From: Allium sativum
Taxonomy: Eukaryota; Streptophyta; Magnoliopsida; Asparagales; Amaryllidaceae
Assembly (NCBI GenBank): GCA_030737875.1
Contig: CM060912.1
Location: forward strand, 884,887,199-884,951,198
Direction: 5' to 3'
Length of the DNA stretch: 64,000 bases
Shown here: positions 1 through 13,544 of the stretch, piece after piece
Position numbering within the stretch: position 1 is the first letter of the stretch
Layout of the letters: the number at the start of each line of letters is the position of its first letter
Program-made: the position numbers and the translations under genes
Notes under the pieces: generated by a model
Told to the model about the DNA's origin: nothing
Databases searched by the model: none
Seen by the model: the letters and a program-made list of their open reading frames with translations, nothing else

Positions 1-48
1 GAAGATTTGATACACCAAATATACACATGCCTTTTAGGGATAAACAGT

Positions 49-3000
49 TTGTATGTGATTATGTTAATGTGGACTTGTGATATGATCTAAAAAGCGAAAC
101 CGAGTTAATTACGAGTTAAAACATTGATAATTTACTTATGATAGTTATTGTGAAGGCCACTTAACTTTAATTAGTAAACTAGATAGTTAAAAATAATTTA
201 CATGCTAGTTAAATTATGAAATGTTTGGACGTTAATTTGATGAATCATTATATGAATTTGGAAGTGAAATAACTTAACTAACATGCTAAAACATTGATAA
301 AATGTTTATGATGATCATTGTAGGGTTAAACACCTATTTGTAAGTCGAACGACTTATTAATATTCACCTATTTCTATGATTTTGACTGTGTTGAAATGTA
401 ACCTAAAACAAACAAGTTATGATTGATTATTTGAATCTGTGGTTGGTTTGAATGAATTGAGTAATTTATTTAATTACCATTTATTAGATGAAAACCCCAC
501 ACAGGTTTAGGGATGACAATTAGCCCACACGTCTCCCAAGTGTATAGATAAGTCACATGGATTGCAATGTAAACCCCACACGAGTATTGGGTCGATAATT
601 TTACACATCGCCCATGTGTGTGAATAATAATCACTAGTATTAGACGAAAAGCCCACGTGAGTATTGTGATGATATTTGATTTACACTAATCCCAAGTGTG
701 TAGTCGTATTTCAATCGGTTGATTGATAGGCTACCATAAGCGTTAATTATTAAATTTAAAGCTTATACGGATGTAAGTGCACTCTGGAAGCGAATTGGAT
801 GTTTAATACGACTATTGTATGATGTATGAGATCAATATAAATGGAATTATACGGTATTTGGTCGAAAAATTATTTTGATAACATAATATTCAGTGAAATA
901 ACATTGTTTGAATTTAATGTCCGATTTTGGATGGACGCGTAGATATTGATGGATACTCGTAATCGTAACGAATGATTTTGAAGTAAATTATATATACTTA
1001 GGCACATCGAAGTTTTTAATTCGAAATGAATGGTAACTTCTTAAAATGAAGTTCAGTTAGGCTACGTAGAAAACGTTTTAAAAGAAGTTTTCTTTAGAAA
1101 GTTTCTTATTTATTTTTATAACGACTATCAAGAAGATTTGAGCGTAAAATAAATACTTTCAAAAAATAATTTTATTTTATTGATTAAAATAATTAAAAAA
1201 ATGGCTTAACAGTGAAATATTGGATTTTGAAAAGAAACGATTGAAATAGAGTTTCCAAAGATGATTTTATATTTTATATAATTTAAAAAATTGGTTTGGA
1301 AAGTGATTTCATTTATTTTAAATTATAAACATATTCGGGTTTGAATTGGACATGTCACGTAGCGACAGTTCGCGAATGTCAACCCATAAATTCGAATTGA
1401 TGTGCTCGGAGATCCGACCGTCGGATTCTCCAAAATGAAAAGCATTAGGCCTGTAATGAAATGACTTTTCAAATGAAATAAGAAGTTTTGATATCTAATG
1501 GTTTGATTTTAATATATGTCCAAATCGGTTTTGGAAAAACTCATTATGGATGCAGTTCGGTGGCTGATATTGGAAATAGACTGTAAGGGACTTAATAAAA
1601 TTATTAAAAATATGAATAAATTATGTTAAACCATAAAAAGGATTTAGAAATATTTGGATGAAATATTCCAAATTTGGAAAGATTAATGATATTTTTATCT
1701 GAATGAGCTTGTTAACAACTAAATGGAGGAATTCTATGTTTTGAATATAACTTATTGGATTGTGAATGGTTTTCATATAACTATAGTTTTCAATATATAA
1801 ATTGGAACATGTTTGAATGGAAATTATCTTCGGATATTTTGATATTGGGTTTCGTACTTATACGATACCATTGAGGAGTTTGGAAGATATAGATATCGTT
1901 ACTCCAAATATGGTATTTGTTGGTTTTAGAATTTGATATTGAATATAAGTCGATATGGTTTCTATTCAAAGCCTTTTCTTTAATATCATATTAGATTTTG
2001 GGTTTGTCATGAATGGTATCTTTAATATTACTATTCTTGAATCCGGATGGAAATAAATCTTTTAATTAAGATTTAATGAAAATTTCCAGTTTAATAAATT
2101 AAATTTGAATTGAATGGAAATCGATTTAGGGATAATCGAGATGAACCTCTATGGAGGAATTCCTTTACTATGTAAGGAATTTAAAAGGCTTTGTCATTAT
2201 TCCGCCTATAGTATTAGTCTAATACGGAAATTTATATCGATTATAAACTGGTATGATTTCCATGGAGATTCCATTTTCAATGGAAGATGATTTTGGGTTT
2301 ATCGTGGGCAATGTTTTAAATTACATATGTTATTTAACTCAGTTAAAGGCTGGATTAATTTCCTACAGTTGAGAAAATAGTAAATGATGATTTTTGGAGA
2401 TTAAAACAAAGTTGGAGTTTTAATGAATCTTTAAATGGATTGGAAAATAAGAGGTAATTAAATTTACCGATGTCGCGATTGGTGTTAGACTAGGAGTACT
2501 ACCAGTTTTTCTCCATGAAATGAATAGGTTAGGATTGGGATAATAATATGAACAATTACTTCAGTACTGGATAATCTCGATGAGACTTATTAACCTTAAT
2601 TTGGTTTAAGTACGAAAAGATATCATAAAATCTTTTGAAATGATTTCCAAGGAGATATAATCTTTGATAAGATTAACGAGAACCATTCCCAGTGTAAATT
2701 ATATTTGAATAAAAGAATATTCTGGATTGGAATGATATGTGTGATATTTTTATATATCATATGATTTCAAAGATGCGTGAGTTATTCAGAAAGACCCGGT
2801 TTAACCCATTCTGAATAACGGTTACGACAATTAAAAGACAACGATTGAAGATTGTGGTTGAAGACCAAAGATCTTCACATCATTTGGATTATTACTGATG
2901 TCTCGATTGTGCCGAACACCCAAGACGAGGTAATAAGTGGTGGTCGTCCAGACGTACTTGGAGAGTGACTGGATATGCAAGGTCCTCTCTCCTGTATTTG

Positions 3001-4500
3001 AGATATGGGATGAGAAATAAGGTGCCTCTGGTTTCGTTCAGACCCAGAATAGACAGGCAAATAGATTGTATGTATGACATTGATTTTATGTCGTACTTAT
3101 TGATCTCTGCAATATATATATATATATATGTTTATAGCGGATAATCTATTCTCTTAGCTTAACACCCTTCTCCGAGACATATAAGCTCAGAGGTTATATA
3201 TTGGTAGATATAAATGGTATGATATGGATTAACAATGTTGCATGCTAAGATGCAGGACCAAAGCTTTTGCTGAAAATCAGAGGTTTATGGATGATGATCA
3301 AAGCATGGCTTATATAGCATGGCTTATATAGCATCGCTTATGTAGCATAGATTGTGTATAGCGTTAATTCACGAGCTTCACACCCCTGTATTAGTCAAAA
3401 ACAGGATAAAGGACAGCATGTAGGACATGCGTTTCTTTCTAACTAGAAATGATGTCATGATATGGAGCCCAGACATTTTACTTTTGTGGATGTTGGAATT
3501 GAGGGCCATTGGGTATGGCCGCACAAGGCTAGAATGGTCGACGTACTGACTAAGAGGTCCAATAAGACCTAGAAAGTATTGTTCAGGTTCTGACTAATCA
3601 ACAATTTAGAGCTGACCGGCCTTGCAGCTCCAAAAGGATATGTTCCCTAGGAATTTTTTCTAAAGATGTTCCAATGTTCGGACGAGGAAGATCTCTTGCC
3701 TCGGCTCATGATTGAAACCCAATTTCCAATATGGCGACATAATAGGAAGGGTTAGTATGCCTTCTAAGATTGATATATTTATTTTTGAAATTGTTTTCTG
3801 CACTATGAAATTACAATAATACAAGAGAAATTTCACGTATCAATCATGTTTGGCTATTATAAGGTAAAACTCTATCCTCCGACTTGCGCTTGCATTATAT
3901 GATGGGACCTGAGTCTTATAATAGCTTCATTTTTCAAAAAGCATTGCGAGTTTTGTTATTAATGGTATTCATGTGGAAAAAACACGTTCTGTGTCATACG
4001 GCGTGGGCCTATTATTTACCAACTTTGAAAAAAGTTTTTGAAATAATTATTTTTAGTTCTCACACCAATCCCATGACTGACTCAGAGTTTACTATTGTTC
4101 ACCTAAATTATGAGTGCCCATATTTTTTGCACGGGCAACCAATAGTTTGGGTTTGGTAGATCTTTTCTTTTCACTGGATCCTAGATTATGGCTAGAGCTT
4201 TACTCCAAACTACTTTGTATGGTCTTATGCCATGTTAGTTTATGTTTTCCATTGTGCATTGTATTCATGTATTATATTTCCGCTGCTATGTGATTTATTC
4301 TCTGATATTTTTTCCAATGTGTATCTTTTATTTCCATACTTTGATATTCTTGATCTTTTATGTAAATTCATTATAAAAGCAATGAAAAGTTATCTTGTTC
4401 AATGTTCTAATGCGTCATGTTCTCATAACAGTTCAGTTTTCTAATCGTTTCGAGTCGGTCTAGCTATCGGTTCAGGTCGGTTGACGAGCAGGTCGTTGCA
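49..4500 (+). repeat. G LTR copy 1 (left end incomplete)
   Basis: It matches G LTR copy 3 from about 24700 onward, and ends ...GTTGCA two bases before the primer site. The first 48 bases of the window do not match the corresponding part of copy 3, so the copy is truncated or interrupted there. It contains a local expansion of the short unit ATGGCTTATATAGC near 3305-3350 that the other copies lack. Scattered short open frames occur, but they are not shared intact between copies. Confidence 0.85.
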
Positions 4501-4502
4501 GG

Positions 4503-4514
4503 TGGTATCATAGC
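4503..4514 (+). other. G unit 1 primer-binding site
   Basis: TGGTATCATAGC lies two bases downstream of the LTR end at 4500. It is complementary, with one mismatch, to the 3' end of plant initiator tRNA-Met (TGGTATCAGAGC is the usual site). Confidence 0.85.
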
Positions 4515-5076
4515 TTTGGTTTACAAAGCTTTGAGAACAAAACACATTAGAACCAGATGAAATAACTCCTTAGAGGTAGGATTAGTAATATCCAATAAGA
4601 GAATACTCGTTAGAGATAGGATCAGTAGTATCCTATAATGAGTGACTCGTTAGAGATGGGGTTAGTAATGCCCTAGGACGAGTTGAGAGTTTTATGTTTA
4701 TGAGTAACATATTTGTGGTTATTATATATGTAATTCGATTTTGAAATTATACTTTGGGAATATAAAAAGTTTATGTTTTGGTAACACGTAAAATTTTGAA
4801 AGTTAATAAATCCATTGATTATTGGATGTGATGTTTGATTTCTTGTTTAATTACTTAATCTTTTGATTAGGATAAGTAAACAGAATCTTCAGCGATTTTG
4901 GACAATCAACAAATTTTGACACACCTTAGGGTTTAAACTTATAAATTAAAGGAAGTATATCCACGATTTTGGACAGTGAATATACATGAAACCACTTGTT
5001 ATTTATTTAAAATGAGTTAGTTTAAACTTTTGTTCTAATTTGAAATTCTTTATTTCAATTGTAGAGAGGTAAGCAT

Positions 5077-5999
5077 ATGCCCATCAGATAGTACGTGGCT
5101 CAGTTTTTGTAGTCTTCATCTTCTTCCAGCAGTATTTCATCCAATAGTTCAGATGATAGCACTTCAGCCGCACTGTCTGATGATAATATATCTTGTTATG
5201 GGAGTGATAGTAGTTACAGGCCATATTCTACTTTTGCTTATAGATCTATTGAGAACATAAATACGGACTTCAATTCTGATTTTGGTTATGCCTCCACGGA
5301 TTTTGGACTCTTATAAGTCTGAGGATTCTAGAGATTATGACGATTGGATGTTATAGGATGGTGAGGGGTTTGTATTTGATGAGTATGGCCATGTGGTTAT
5401 GGGTGATCTGGTTCCTGTACAACCTCTAGTTATTGAGGATCATCACCTCCCATGATTGAGGATTAGCCATCTCCGGCATTAGAGATTATTCCTGATTATA
5501 TTCCTGAGGCAGCCCAAGACATATTTTTCATGATGTTGGTCCTGGTTTTCTTGTTTTGCCATATCCCGTGTAGGATGCACTTATATGGGAGGATATTATG
5601 TTAGTGCTTGAGATGGGTGCTATTATGGATGATTTGGCACAGTATATGGAGCCAGAGGAGCCATATGTCTGGGATTTAGCTCTAGATTTGCAGGATCCTA
5701 TTGAGCCACTTGTTGCTTAGGTACTACTTGACGTAGTAGAGCCGCCAATACGGCCTGAGGTTGAGCAGGAAGGATATGAGGAAGACGGTCAAGGGGACGA
5801 TGACGACGATGTGATTATTTTTTGGTCAAACCACGAGAGCGACGATGATGAGCCCAATAATTTTTTAGTCGAGAAGGAGATAACTCTAGATTAGGCTAAT
5901 GAGCCTATGGATATGGATGATGAGTTCGTTCAGGAGCCAGAGGAGTTAATATTGTCTGGACCTTCAGTGCATAGCTCCAATGATGGGCAGTGGTGGTAG
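5077..5999 (+). pseudogene. Decayed acidic reading frame of G, unit 1
   Basis: The frame starts at an ATG whose first codons (M-P-I-R) match those of unit 2 (M-P-I-K). A run of Ser codons follows, then a long stretch rich in Asp, Glu and Pro, including D-E-Y-G-H-V-V-M-G-D and V-I-E-D. It ends soon after a S-G-P-S-V-H motif and a terminal W-W-stop. In-frame stops (codons 5 and 12, and others downstream) and single-base indels, for example near 5305, break it. The parent would have been roughly 300 residues. It shows no zinc knuckle, DTG/DSG protease motif, RT motif or membrane segment. I do not recognise the family. The same amino-acid string recurs in unit 2 with different lesions, so the source was probably once intact. 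It could be a highly diverged gag or an accessory protein. Confidence 0.6.
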
Positions 6000-6342
6000 T
6001 AGGTGGTTGTATATATGATGTATATATAATAGTCTCCATTTAGTGTGGTATAGGCACAAGTTGTATATTTTGGATATTATGTCTTTGTTTTGGCATTGTG
6101 TAGACCGCCTTAAGTACGTATCAATACTAGGGTCGACATAGTCAGATGCATATACATGGTTTATACCTTAAGTGGCACTAGACACTAGGGTATACGCTGT
6201 GTTTATGATTATAGTTGATCTTTTTGGTGGTGACTTGATGATATATGATATATGTTACATGATACTTTTTGTTTCAGTAATGTTTCAGTATTGCTTCTAT
6301 TTTCTTTCCTTTACTTCATTCCTTTTCGCGGATGAAAATTTT

Positions 6343-6356
6343 TAAGTGGGGGAGAT
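6343..6356 (+). other. G unit 1 polypurine tract
   Basis: AAGTGGGGGAGAT lies immediately before the LTR start TGTGACGATCC. This is the expected plus-strand priming site. Confidence 0.8.
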
Positions 6357-9300
6357 TGTGACGATCCGTATTTTTGATCAATTTAAAATTTGAATTTGAA
6401 TTTATATTAATGAATTTTTAAATAGAAATACTGATTTGGGACTAGATAAAAATTGAAAATAAATTTAAATTTGGTTTTATGTTTTATTTGACTTCAAACA
6501 GGGTTAGTAAATTTTTTGAAACAATTTAAAGTTAAGATTTTAAAAATCGATATTTTAATGCTATTTTGATGACCTATAAAAGAACCGTTTTTTAGATAGT
6601 CTCGGAATCAGACTTATTGGATCTAGAATGTCGAAATATGTCAGGATTTTAAATTTCAAGTTAAACGGAGTTAGTATGTGAGAAAACAATACATAAACGT
6701 ACGTTGAAAATTCAATCGATTTTTGATTTAAGCTAAAAATAAGATGATTCTTCTAATGATCTCCAAATTTGACGAGACAAGGTTCATTGGAAGCGTAATT
6801 CCATAATGTAGCGAGATTTCAAATTTCGTAATTTTTGGAGTTAACCAAAACAAAGTTTGAGTCATATATTTCTTCCAACAAGGGTCATTTCACTAAAAAA
6901 CCATGTTCAATTAGAATTAGAAAACTCAACTCTGCCCTTTCCACATGTCAAATTCTTCCAACAAGGGTCATTTCATGTACTTAGGGCCTAAGTCTATTTT
7001 TTTTTATTTTTAATTCTAATTTTATTTCCTAAACACCATTTCCTGAAGCTTAAAACCATTTTAATGGCTTCTCCCTTCGCTTAAGATCCCACGCCGCCGC
7101 CACCTTCGCCTCTCTCCGCCACCCCAGCCAATCGTTGTCACCTCCACTAACTCCTCCTACTTCAACGCCGCGGTGGGCCCCTTCAAAAGCCCAAAACCCA
7201 CTTACTTCTTTTTATTTATAAAGCTACACCCTTTTAAAGCCTAAACTGAGTGTTACCTTCTCCTACCACCTCTAGTATACCCCAGCATGTCACGTCGGCA
7301 TCCCCATCACCACCCACAGCCTTGCGCCGCACTGGACATACCATGTCGCAGCTTCCATGCCTCCTCCAAGTTATGATGATAAAATGTTTTTGATGATCAT
7401 TGTACGGTTAAACACCTATTTGTAAGTCGAACTACTTATTGATATTCACCTATTTCTATGATTTTGACTGTGTTGAAATATTACTTGAAACAAACAAGTT
7501 ATGATTGATTGTTTGAATTTGTGGTTGGTTTGAATGAATTGAGTAATTTGTTTAATTACTATTTATTGGATGAAAACCCCACATAGGTTTTGGGATGACA
7601 GTTAGCCCGCACGTCTCCCAAGTGTGTTGATAAGTCACATGGATTGCAATGTAAACCCCATATGGGTATTGGGTCGATAATTTTACACATCACCCAAGTG
7701 TGTTGATAATAACTACGAGTACTGGATGAAAACTACACATGAGCACTGGGATGATATTTGATTTACACTAATCCCAAGTGTGTAGTTGTATGTTAATCGG
7801 TTGATTGACATGCCGCCATAAACGTTAAATAATAAATTTAAAGCTTATACAGGTGTAAGTGCACTTTGGATGCGAATTGGATGTTTAATAGTTATTTACA
7901 ACTACTGTCTGATGTATGAGATCCATATAAATGGAATTATACGGTGTTCGGTAGAATTTCATTCCATTTCGGAATAATGCGAACATTTTAATAATATAAT
8001 ATTTAGTGAAAAATCAAAGTTTGAATTTGGTTTTCGATTTTGGATGGACGCGAAGATATCGAAATACCTATCAATATTCGTAACTGTAACGAATGATTTT
8101 GATGTTAATTTTATATTCTTAAGGCACATCGAAGTTTTTAATTCGAAATGAATAATAATTTTTTAAAGTTAAGTTCAATTTGGCTATGTAACAAATGTTT
8201 TAAAAGCAGTTTTTTCCAAAAGTTTCTTATTTATTTTTTATAGCGACTATCAAGAAGATTTAAGCATAAAATAAAAATTTCGAAGTAGTATTATTTTAAC
8301 GACTAAAATCAATTTAAAAATGGCTTAACAATGAAATATTGGATTTTGAAGAGAAATGATTTAAATAGAGTTTCCAACGATGATTTTATATAATTTATAA
8401 AATTGGTTTGGAAAGTGATTAGATTTATTTTAAATTATAAATCGACTTGGGTTTGATTAGGACGTGTCGCAAAGCGATAGTTTGCGAAAGTGAACCCATA
8501 ACTTCGAATTGACGTATCGGAAGATCCGACCGTCGGATTCTCCTGAAATGAAAAGTTTTAGGTCCATTATGAAATGAGTTTTCAAACGAAATAAGAAATT
8601 TTGAAATCCAATGGGTTTCTTTTAATATATTCCCAAATCGCTTTATGAAAAGGTCGCTATGGATGAAGTTCGGTGGCTGATATTGAAAACCGACTATAAG
8701 GGCCTTATTAAAATTATTTAAAAATATGAATAAATTATGTTAAACCATAATAAATGATTTAGAAAGATTCGGGATGAAATATTCCAAGTTTGTAAAGATA
8801 AATGATATTTTTATCTGAATGAGCTAGTTAACAACTAAAAGGAATAATCCAATGTTTTGAATTTAACTTATTGGATCTGAATTGTTTTGATATAACTAGA
8901 GTTTTCCAATATATAAGCTGGAATAGATTTGAGTGGAAATTATCTTTGGATATTTAGATATTGGGTTCCGTAATTATATGGACACCGTTGAGGAGTTTGG
9001 AAGATATAGATATCGTTACTCCCAATACCGTGTCTGTTGGTTTTAGAATTTGGTATTGAATACAAGTCGATATGATTTCTATTCAAAGCCTTGTATTTAA
9101 TATCAAATTAGATTTTGGGTTTGTTGTGAATGTATCTTTAATAATACTGTTCTTGAACCCGATTGGAAATAAATCATTTATTTACGATTTAATAAAAATT
9201 TCCAATTTAATAAATTAAATTTAAATTGAATGGAAATCGATTTAGGGATAATCGAGATAAACCTCTATTGAGGAAGACCATTACTATATAAGGAATTTAA

Positions 9301-11643
9301 AATACTTTGTTGTTATTCCACCTATAGTATTAGTCTGATACGGAAATTTATATCGATTTTAAATTGGTTTGATTTCCATGAAGATTCCATTTTGAACGGA
9401 AGATAATTTTGGGTTTATCGTGGGTGATGTTTCAAATGACATTTGTTCTTTAACCTAGTTAAAGATAGGATTAATTTCCTAAGTTAAGAAATCAATAAAT
9501 GATGATTTTTGGAGATTAAAACTATGTTGGAATTTTAATGAATCTTTAATTAGACTAGAAAATAAGAGGTATTTAAATTTACTGATAACACAATGGGTGT
9601 CAGATATTCAATACTACCAGTTTTTCTCCATGAGATGAATAAGTTGGGACTGGGATAATAATATGAACAATTACTTCAGTAAGGTTGGATAATCCCGACG
9701 AGACTTATTAACCATAATTTGATTTAAGTACCAAAAGATATTATAAAATCTTTTGAAATGTACTCTGAGGAAATATTTAAACAATAAGTTAAAATGAGAT
9801 AACCTTTGATAAGATTAATGGAAACCAATCCCAGTGTAAAGAATATTTGAACAAAATAATATTCTAGATTGGAATGAGTTGTGTGTTACCTTTGTATATC
9901 ACATGATTTTAAAAATGTGGGAGTTATTCGGAAAGACCGGGTTTAACCCATTCGGAATAACTGTTACGATAATTAAAAGTCGAAGATTGAAGACGGTGGT
10001 TGAAGATCGAGATCTTCACATCATTTGGGCTATTATCGATGTCCCGATTGGGTTGTACACCCAAGAGAGGTAATAAGTGATGGTCATCCATATGTACTTG
10101 GAGATCGACCGAATATTCGAGGACCACTCTCCTGTATTGAATATATGTGATGAGGAATAAGGTGCCTCTAGTTTCGTTCATACCCAGAATGAACTTGCAA
10201 AGGGATTGTATGTCTGACATTGTATTTTATGTCGCATTTTCTGATCTCTGATAAATATATATATCTGTTTTGTGGTGGTGGATTTATTCTCTTAGCTTAA
10301 CACCCTTCTCTAAGACGTATGAGCTTACAGGTTATATATTGGTAGATATCAATGGTATGGTATGGATTGACAATGTGACATGCTAAGATGGATGGATCAA
10401 AGCTTTTGTTGAAAAGAAAATCTTTGTGGATGATGATCAAAGCATGGCTTATATAACATAGCTTTGTGTATTGCGTTAATTCGTGAGCTTTACACCTCGG
10501 TATAAGTCAAAAAAAGATGAAGGACAACAGGGACGATATGCGTTTCTTTCTAAGTAGAAGTGATGTCATGACATGGAGCCCATACATTTTACTTATGTGG
10601 ATGCTCGAATCCAGCGCCCTCGGGTATGGCCTCATAAAGCCAGCATGGTTGACGTATTGACCAAGAGGTCCAATAGGACCAGGAAATGTATTGTTCATGC
10701 ACCGACTAATCAACGACTTAGGGCTAGCCGGCCCTGCCGCTCCAAAGGGATTTGTTCCCTAGGACATTTTGCTAGAGATGTTCTGATGTTAGAATGTGGA
10801 AGAACCCTTGCCTCGTCTCATGATGGAAACCAAATTTCCAACATGGAACCTTCATTTTCAGTTGTAAACCTATGTGGCGACATAATATGATGGAGTATTA
10901 TGCCATCTAAGGTTGATACATTTATTTTCGAAACTGTTTTCTGCACAATGGACTTATAATAATAAAAGAGAAATTTTGAGTATCAAGTATGTTTGGATAT
11001 TATAGGGTAAAACACTATCCTCCGATTTGCACTTGAATTGTGTGATGGGAGAGTCTTATAATAGCTTCATTTTTCAAAAAGCATTGCGAGTTTTATTTTT
11101 GTTGGTATTCATGTTGAGGAAACCCATTACATGTCATACGACATGGTCCCATGATTTACTAACTTTAAAATAAAGTGCTTAAAATAATTATTTTTAGTTC
11201 TCACACCAGTCCCATTACTGACTCGAAGTTTATTGTTTTTCACCTAAACCCTAGGTTCCATATTTTTTGCATGGGCGGCCAGTATTTTTTGTTTTACAGA
11301 TCTTTTCCTTTCATTGGATCCTGGATTATTGGATGAGCTGTACTCTAGACTACTCTGTATGGTCTTCCACCATATTAGTTTTTGTTTTCCACTGGGAATT
11401 GTATTCATGTATTAAATTTCCGCTGCTATGCAATTTATTCTCTGATATTTATTTTTCCGTTGTGTATCTTTTAATTCCTCACTCTGATATTCTTGTACAC
11501 TAATGTAAAGTTGTTGTAATAGTATTGAAAAGTTCTCTTGTTCTGTGTTTTGATGCGTCATGTTCTCATAACAATCTGCTTTTCTAATCATTTCGAGTCG
11601 GTCTAGCGATCAGCTCGGGCCAGCAGGCGGATGGGACATTACA
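6357..11643 (+). repeat. G LTR copy 2 (shared central LTR, 5287 bp)
   Basis: It starts TGTGACGATCCG and ends CATTACA two bases before the second primer site. A TATA-like TTTATAAAG lies near 7213. Compared with copies 1 and 3 it lacks about 480 bp at 7369-7370, jumping from the CCTCCTCCA leader to GATAAAATG. The missing part includes the GGTGAGT donor site seen in copy 3. Three tandem variants of a CACAC...TTGGG / CCCAAGTGTG hairpin module lie at about 7570-7790. The 105-codon frame starting at 10573 has counterparts in the other copies, but they differ mainly at protein-changing positions or are broken, so I do not call it a gene. Confidence 0.88.
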
Positions 11644-11645
11644 AG

Positions 11646-11657
11646 TGGTATCAAAGC
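11646..11657 (+). other. G unit 2 primer-binding site
   Basis: TGGTATCAAAGC lies two bases after the LTR end at 11643. It is complementary to initiator tRNA-Met with one mismatch. Confidence 0.85.
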
Positions 11658-12225
11658 TTTGATTTACAAAGATTTAAGAACAAGAAACATTAGAACTAGA
11701 TGAAAGAACACATCAGAGATAGGATTAGTAATGACTAATCCTATAAGAGAATGCTCGTTAGAGATAGGATTAGTAGTATCCTAGAATGAGTGACTCATTA
11801 GAGATGGGGTTAGTAATGCCCTTGGATGAGTTGAGATTGGTATATTTATAAGTAATGTATTTGTGCTCATTATATATATATATATAACTGGATTTCGAGA
11901 CCATACCTTTGGAATATAAAAAGTTTATGTTTTGGTAACGTATATGATTTTGAAAGTTAATCAATCTATATTGTTGGATGTGATGATTGATTTCTTGTTT
12001 AGTTACTTAAATCGTCCGATTAGGATAAGTAAACACAATCTTCGGCGATTTTGGACAGTAGATGAATTCTGACACACCTTAGGGTTCAAACTTATAAAGG
12101 AAGTACATTCACGATTTTGAATAGTGAATATACATGAAACCACCTGTTATTTATTTAAAATGAGTTAGTTTAAACTTATGTTCGAATTTGAAATTCTTAA
12201 TTTCAAGTTGTAGAGAGGGAAGCAT

Positions 12226-13235
12226 ATGCCTATCAAACAGTACATAGCCCAGTTTGTGCAGTCTTCATCTTCTTCTAGCAGTAGTCCATCCAATAGTTCG
12301 AATGATAGCACTTCAGCCCAATGTCTTATGACAGTATTTCTAGTTAAGGGAGTGACAGTAGTTATATGTATGATGCTACTTCATCTTACAGACCGATTAA
12401 GATCACAGATACAGACCCCGAAACTAATTCCGATGATGCCTCCTTGGATTTGGACTCTTATTAGTATGAGGATTCTGGTGATTATGATGATTGGATATTA
12501 CCAGATGATGAGGGGTTTGTATTTGATGAGTATGGCCATGTGGTTATGGGTGATCCAGTTTCCTTACAACCTCCAGTTATTGAGGATCAGCCACCTCCCA
12601 TGATTGAGGATTAGCCACCTCTAGCATTAGATATTATTCCTGATTATGTTCCTGAGGCAGCCCTAAACATAGTTTTCCATGATGTTGATCCCAATTTTCC
12701 AGTTTTGCCACATATCGAGTTGGATGCGCTTATATGGGAGGATATGATGTTACTGCCAGAGATAAATGCTATTATGATGATTTAGCGCAGTATATGGAGC
12801 CAATGAAGCCACCTGTCAGGGATTTAGCTCCCGATTTGCAGGATCTTGTTGTGCTACTTGCTGCTCTGGTATTTTAATGGATTAGAGCCACATCTTGCAT
12901 TAGAGTGGCATGAGCCCAATGATGTATAGGTGGAGGATATAGTTGAGCTATTGATTGAGCCGCCAACAGAGCCTGAAGTTGAACAGGCAGGATATGACTC
13001 AGACGATGACAATGATGTGGATATTTATTGGTCAGACTCCAAGAGCAACAACGATAAGCCCGATGATTTTTGGGTCGAGGAGGTGATAGCTACGGATTCG
13101 GCTGATGAGCCTATGGATATTGATGACGAGTTCGCTTAGGGGTTAGAAGAGTTGACATTGTCTGGACCTTCAGTGCATTGCTCCAGTGATGGGCAGTGGT
13201 GGGAGTTGTTGGTTGTATATATGATGCATATGTAG
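12226..13235 (+). pseudogene. Decayed acidic reading frame of G, unit 2
   Basis: The start M-P-I-K-Q-Y-I-A-Q-F is followed by eight Ser and an S-N-S-S-N-D-S-T-S-A segment. A one-base deletion near 12330 shifts the frame. Read in compensating frames the sequence continues as in unit 1: E-D-S-G-D-Y-D-D-W, D-E-Y-G-H-V-V-M-G-D, A-L-I-W-E-D and A-Q-Y-M-E-P. An uninterrupted acidic C-terminal part follows at 12930-13136 (E-P-P-T-E-P-E-V-E-Q, D-S-D-D-D-N-D-V-D, P-M-D-I-D-D-E-F-A). Stops occur at different codons from unit 1. The two internal domains agree better as protein than expected for non-coding DNA, although this was judged by eye. Function is unknown. A nuclear or chromatin role is possible from the acidic, Ser-rich composition, but that is a guess. 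Confidence 0.6.
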
Positions 13236-13531
13236 GAGTCTCGTTTTGGTGCGGTATAGGCACAGGTTGTATATTTTGGATAGTATGTCTTCGTTTTGGC
13301 ATTTTGTAGATCGCCTTAAGTACGTAGTAGTACTAGGGTTGGTATAGTCAGATGCATATACATGGTTTATACCTTAAGTGGCACTACACACTAGGATATA
13401 TGTTGTTTTTATGATGATAGTTGATCTTTTTGGTTGTGACTTGATGATATATGTTATATGATACTTTTTGTTTCAGTATCGCTTTTATTCTCTTTCCTTT
13501 ACTTCATTCCTTTTCGAGGACAAAAAGTTTT

Positions 13532-13544
13532 AAGTGGGGAAGAT
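13532..13544 (+). other. G unit 2 polypurine tract
   Basis: AAGTGGGGAAGA immediately precedes the LTR copy 3 start TGCGACAACCCG, matching the unit 1 tract. Confidence 0.78.

Noticed and set aside
9924..10220. Antisense 98-codon frame in G LTR 2 similar to 2892-3080 in LTR 1
   Set aside because: The similarity follows from the LTRs being copies. LTR 3 has a deletion in it and no known domain is present.
10573..10890. 105-codon frame in G LTR 2 with a counterpart at 28027-28251 in LTR 3
   Set aside because: The start codon is shared, but the copies differ mostly at protein-changing sites and copy 1 (near 3461) is broken by stops. This looks like repeat homology without coding constraint.
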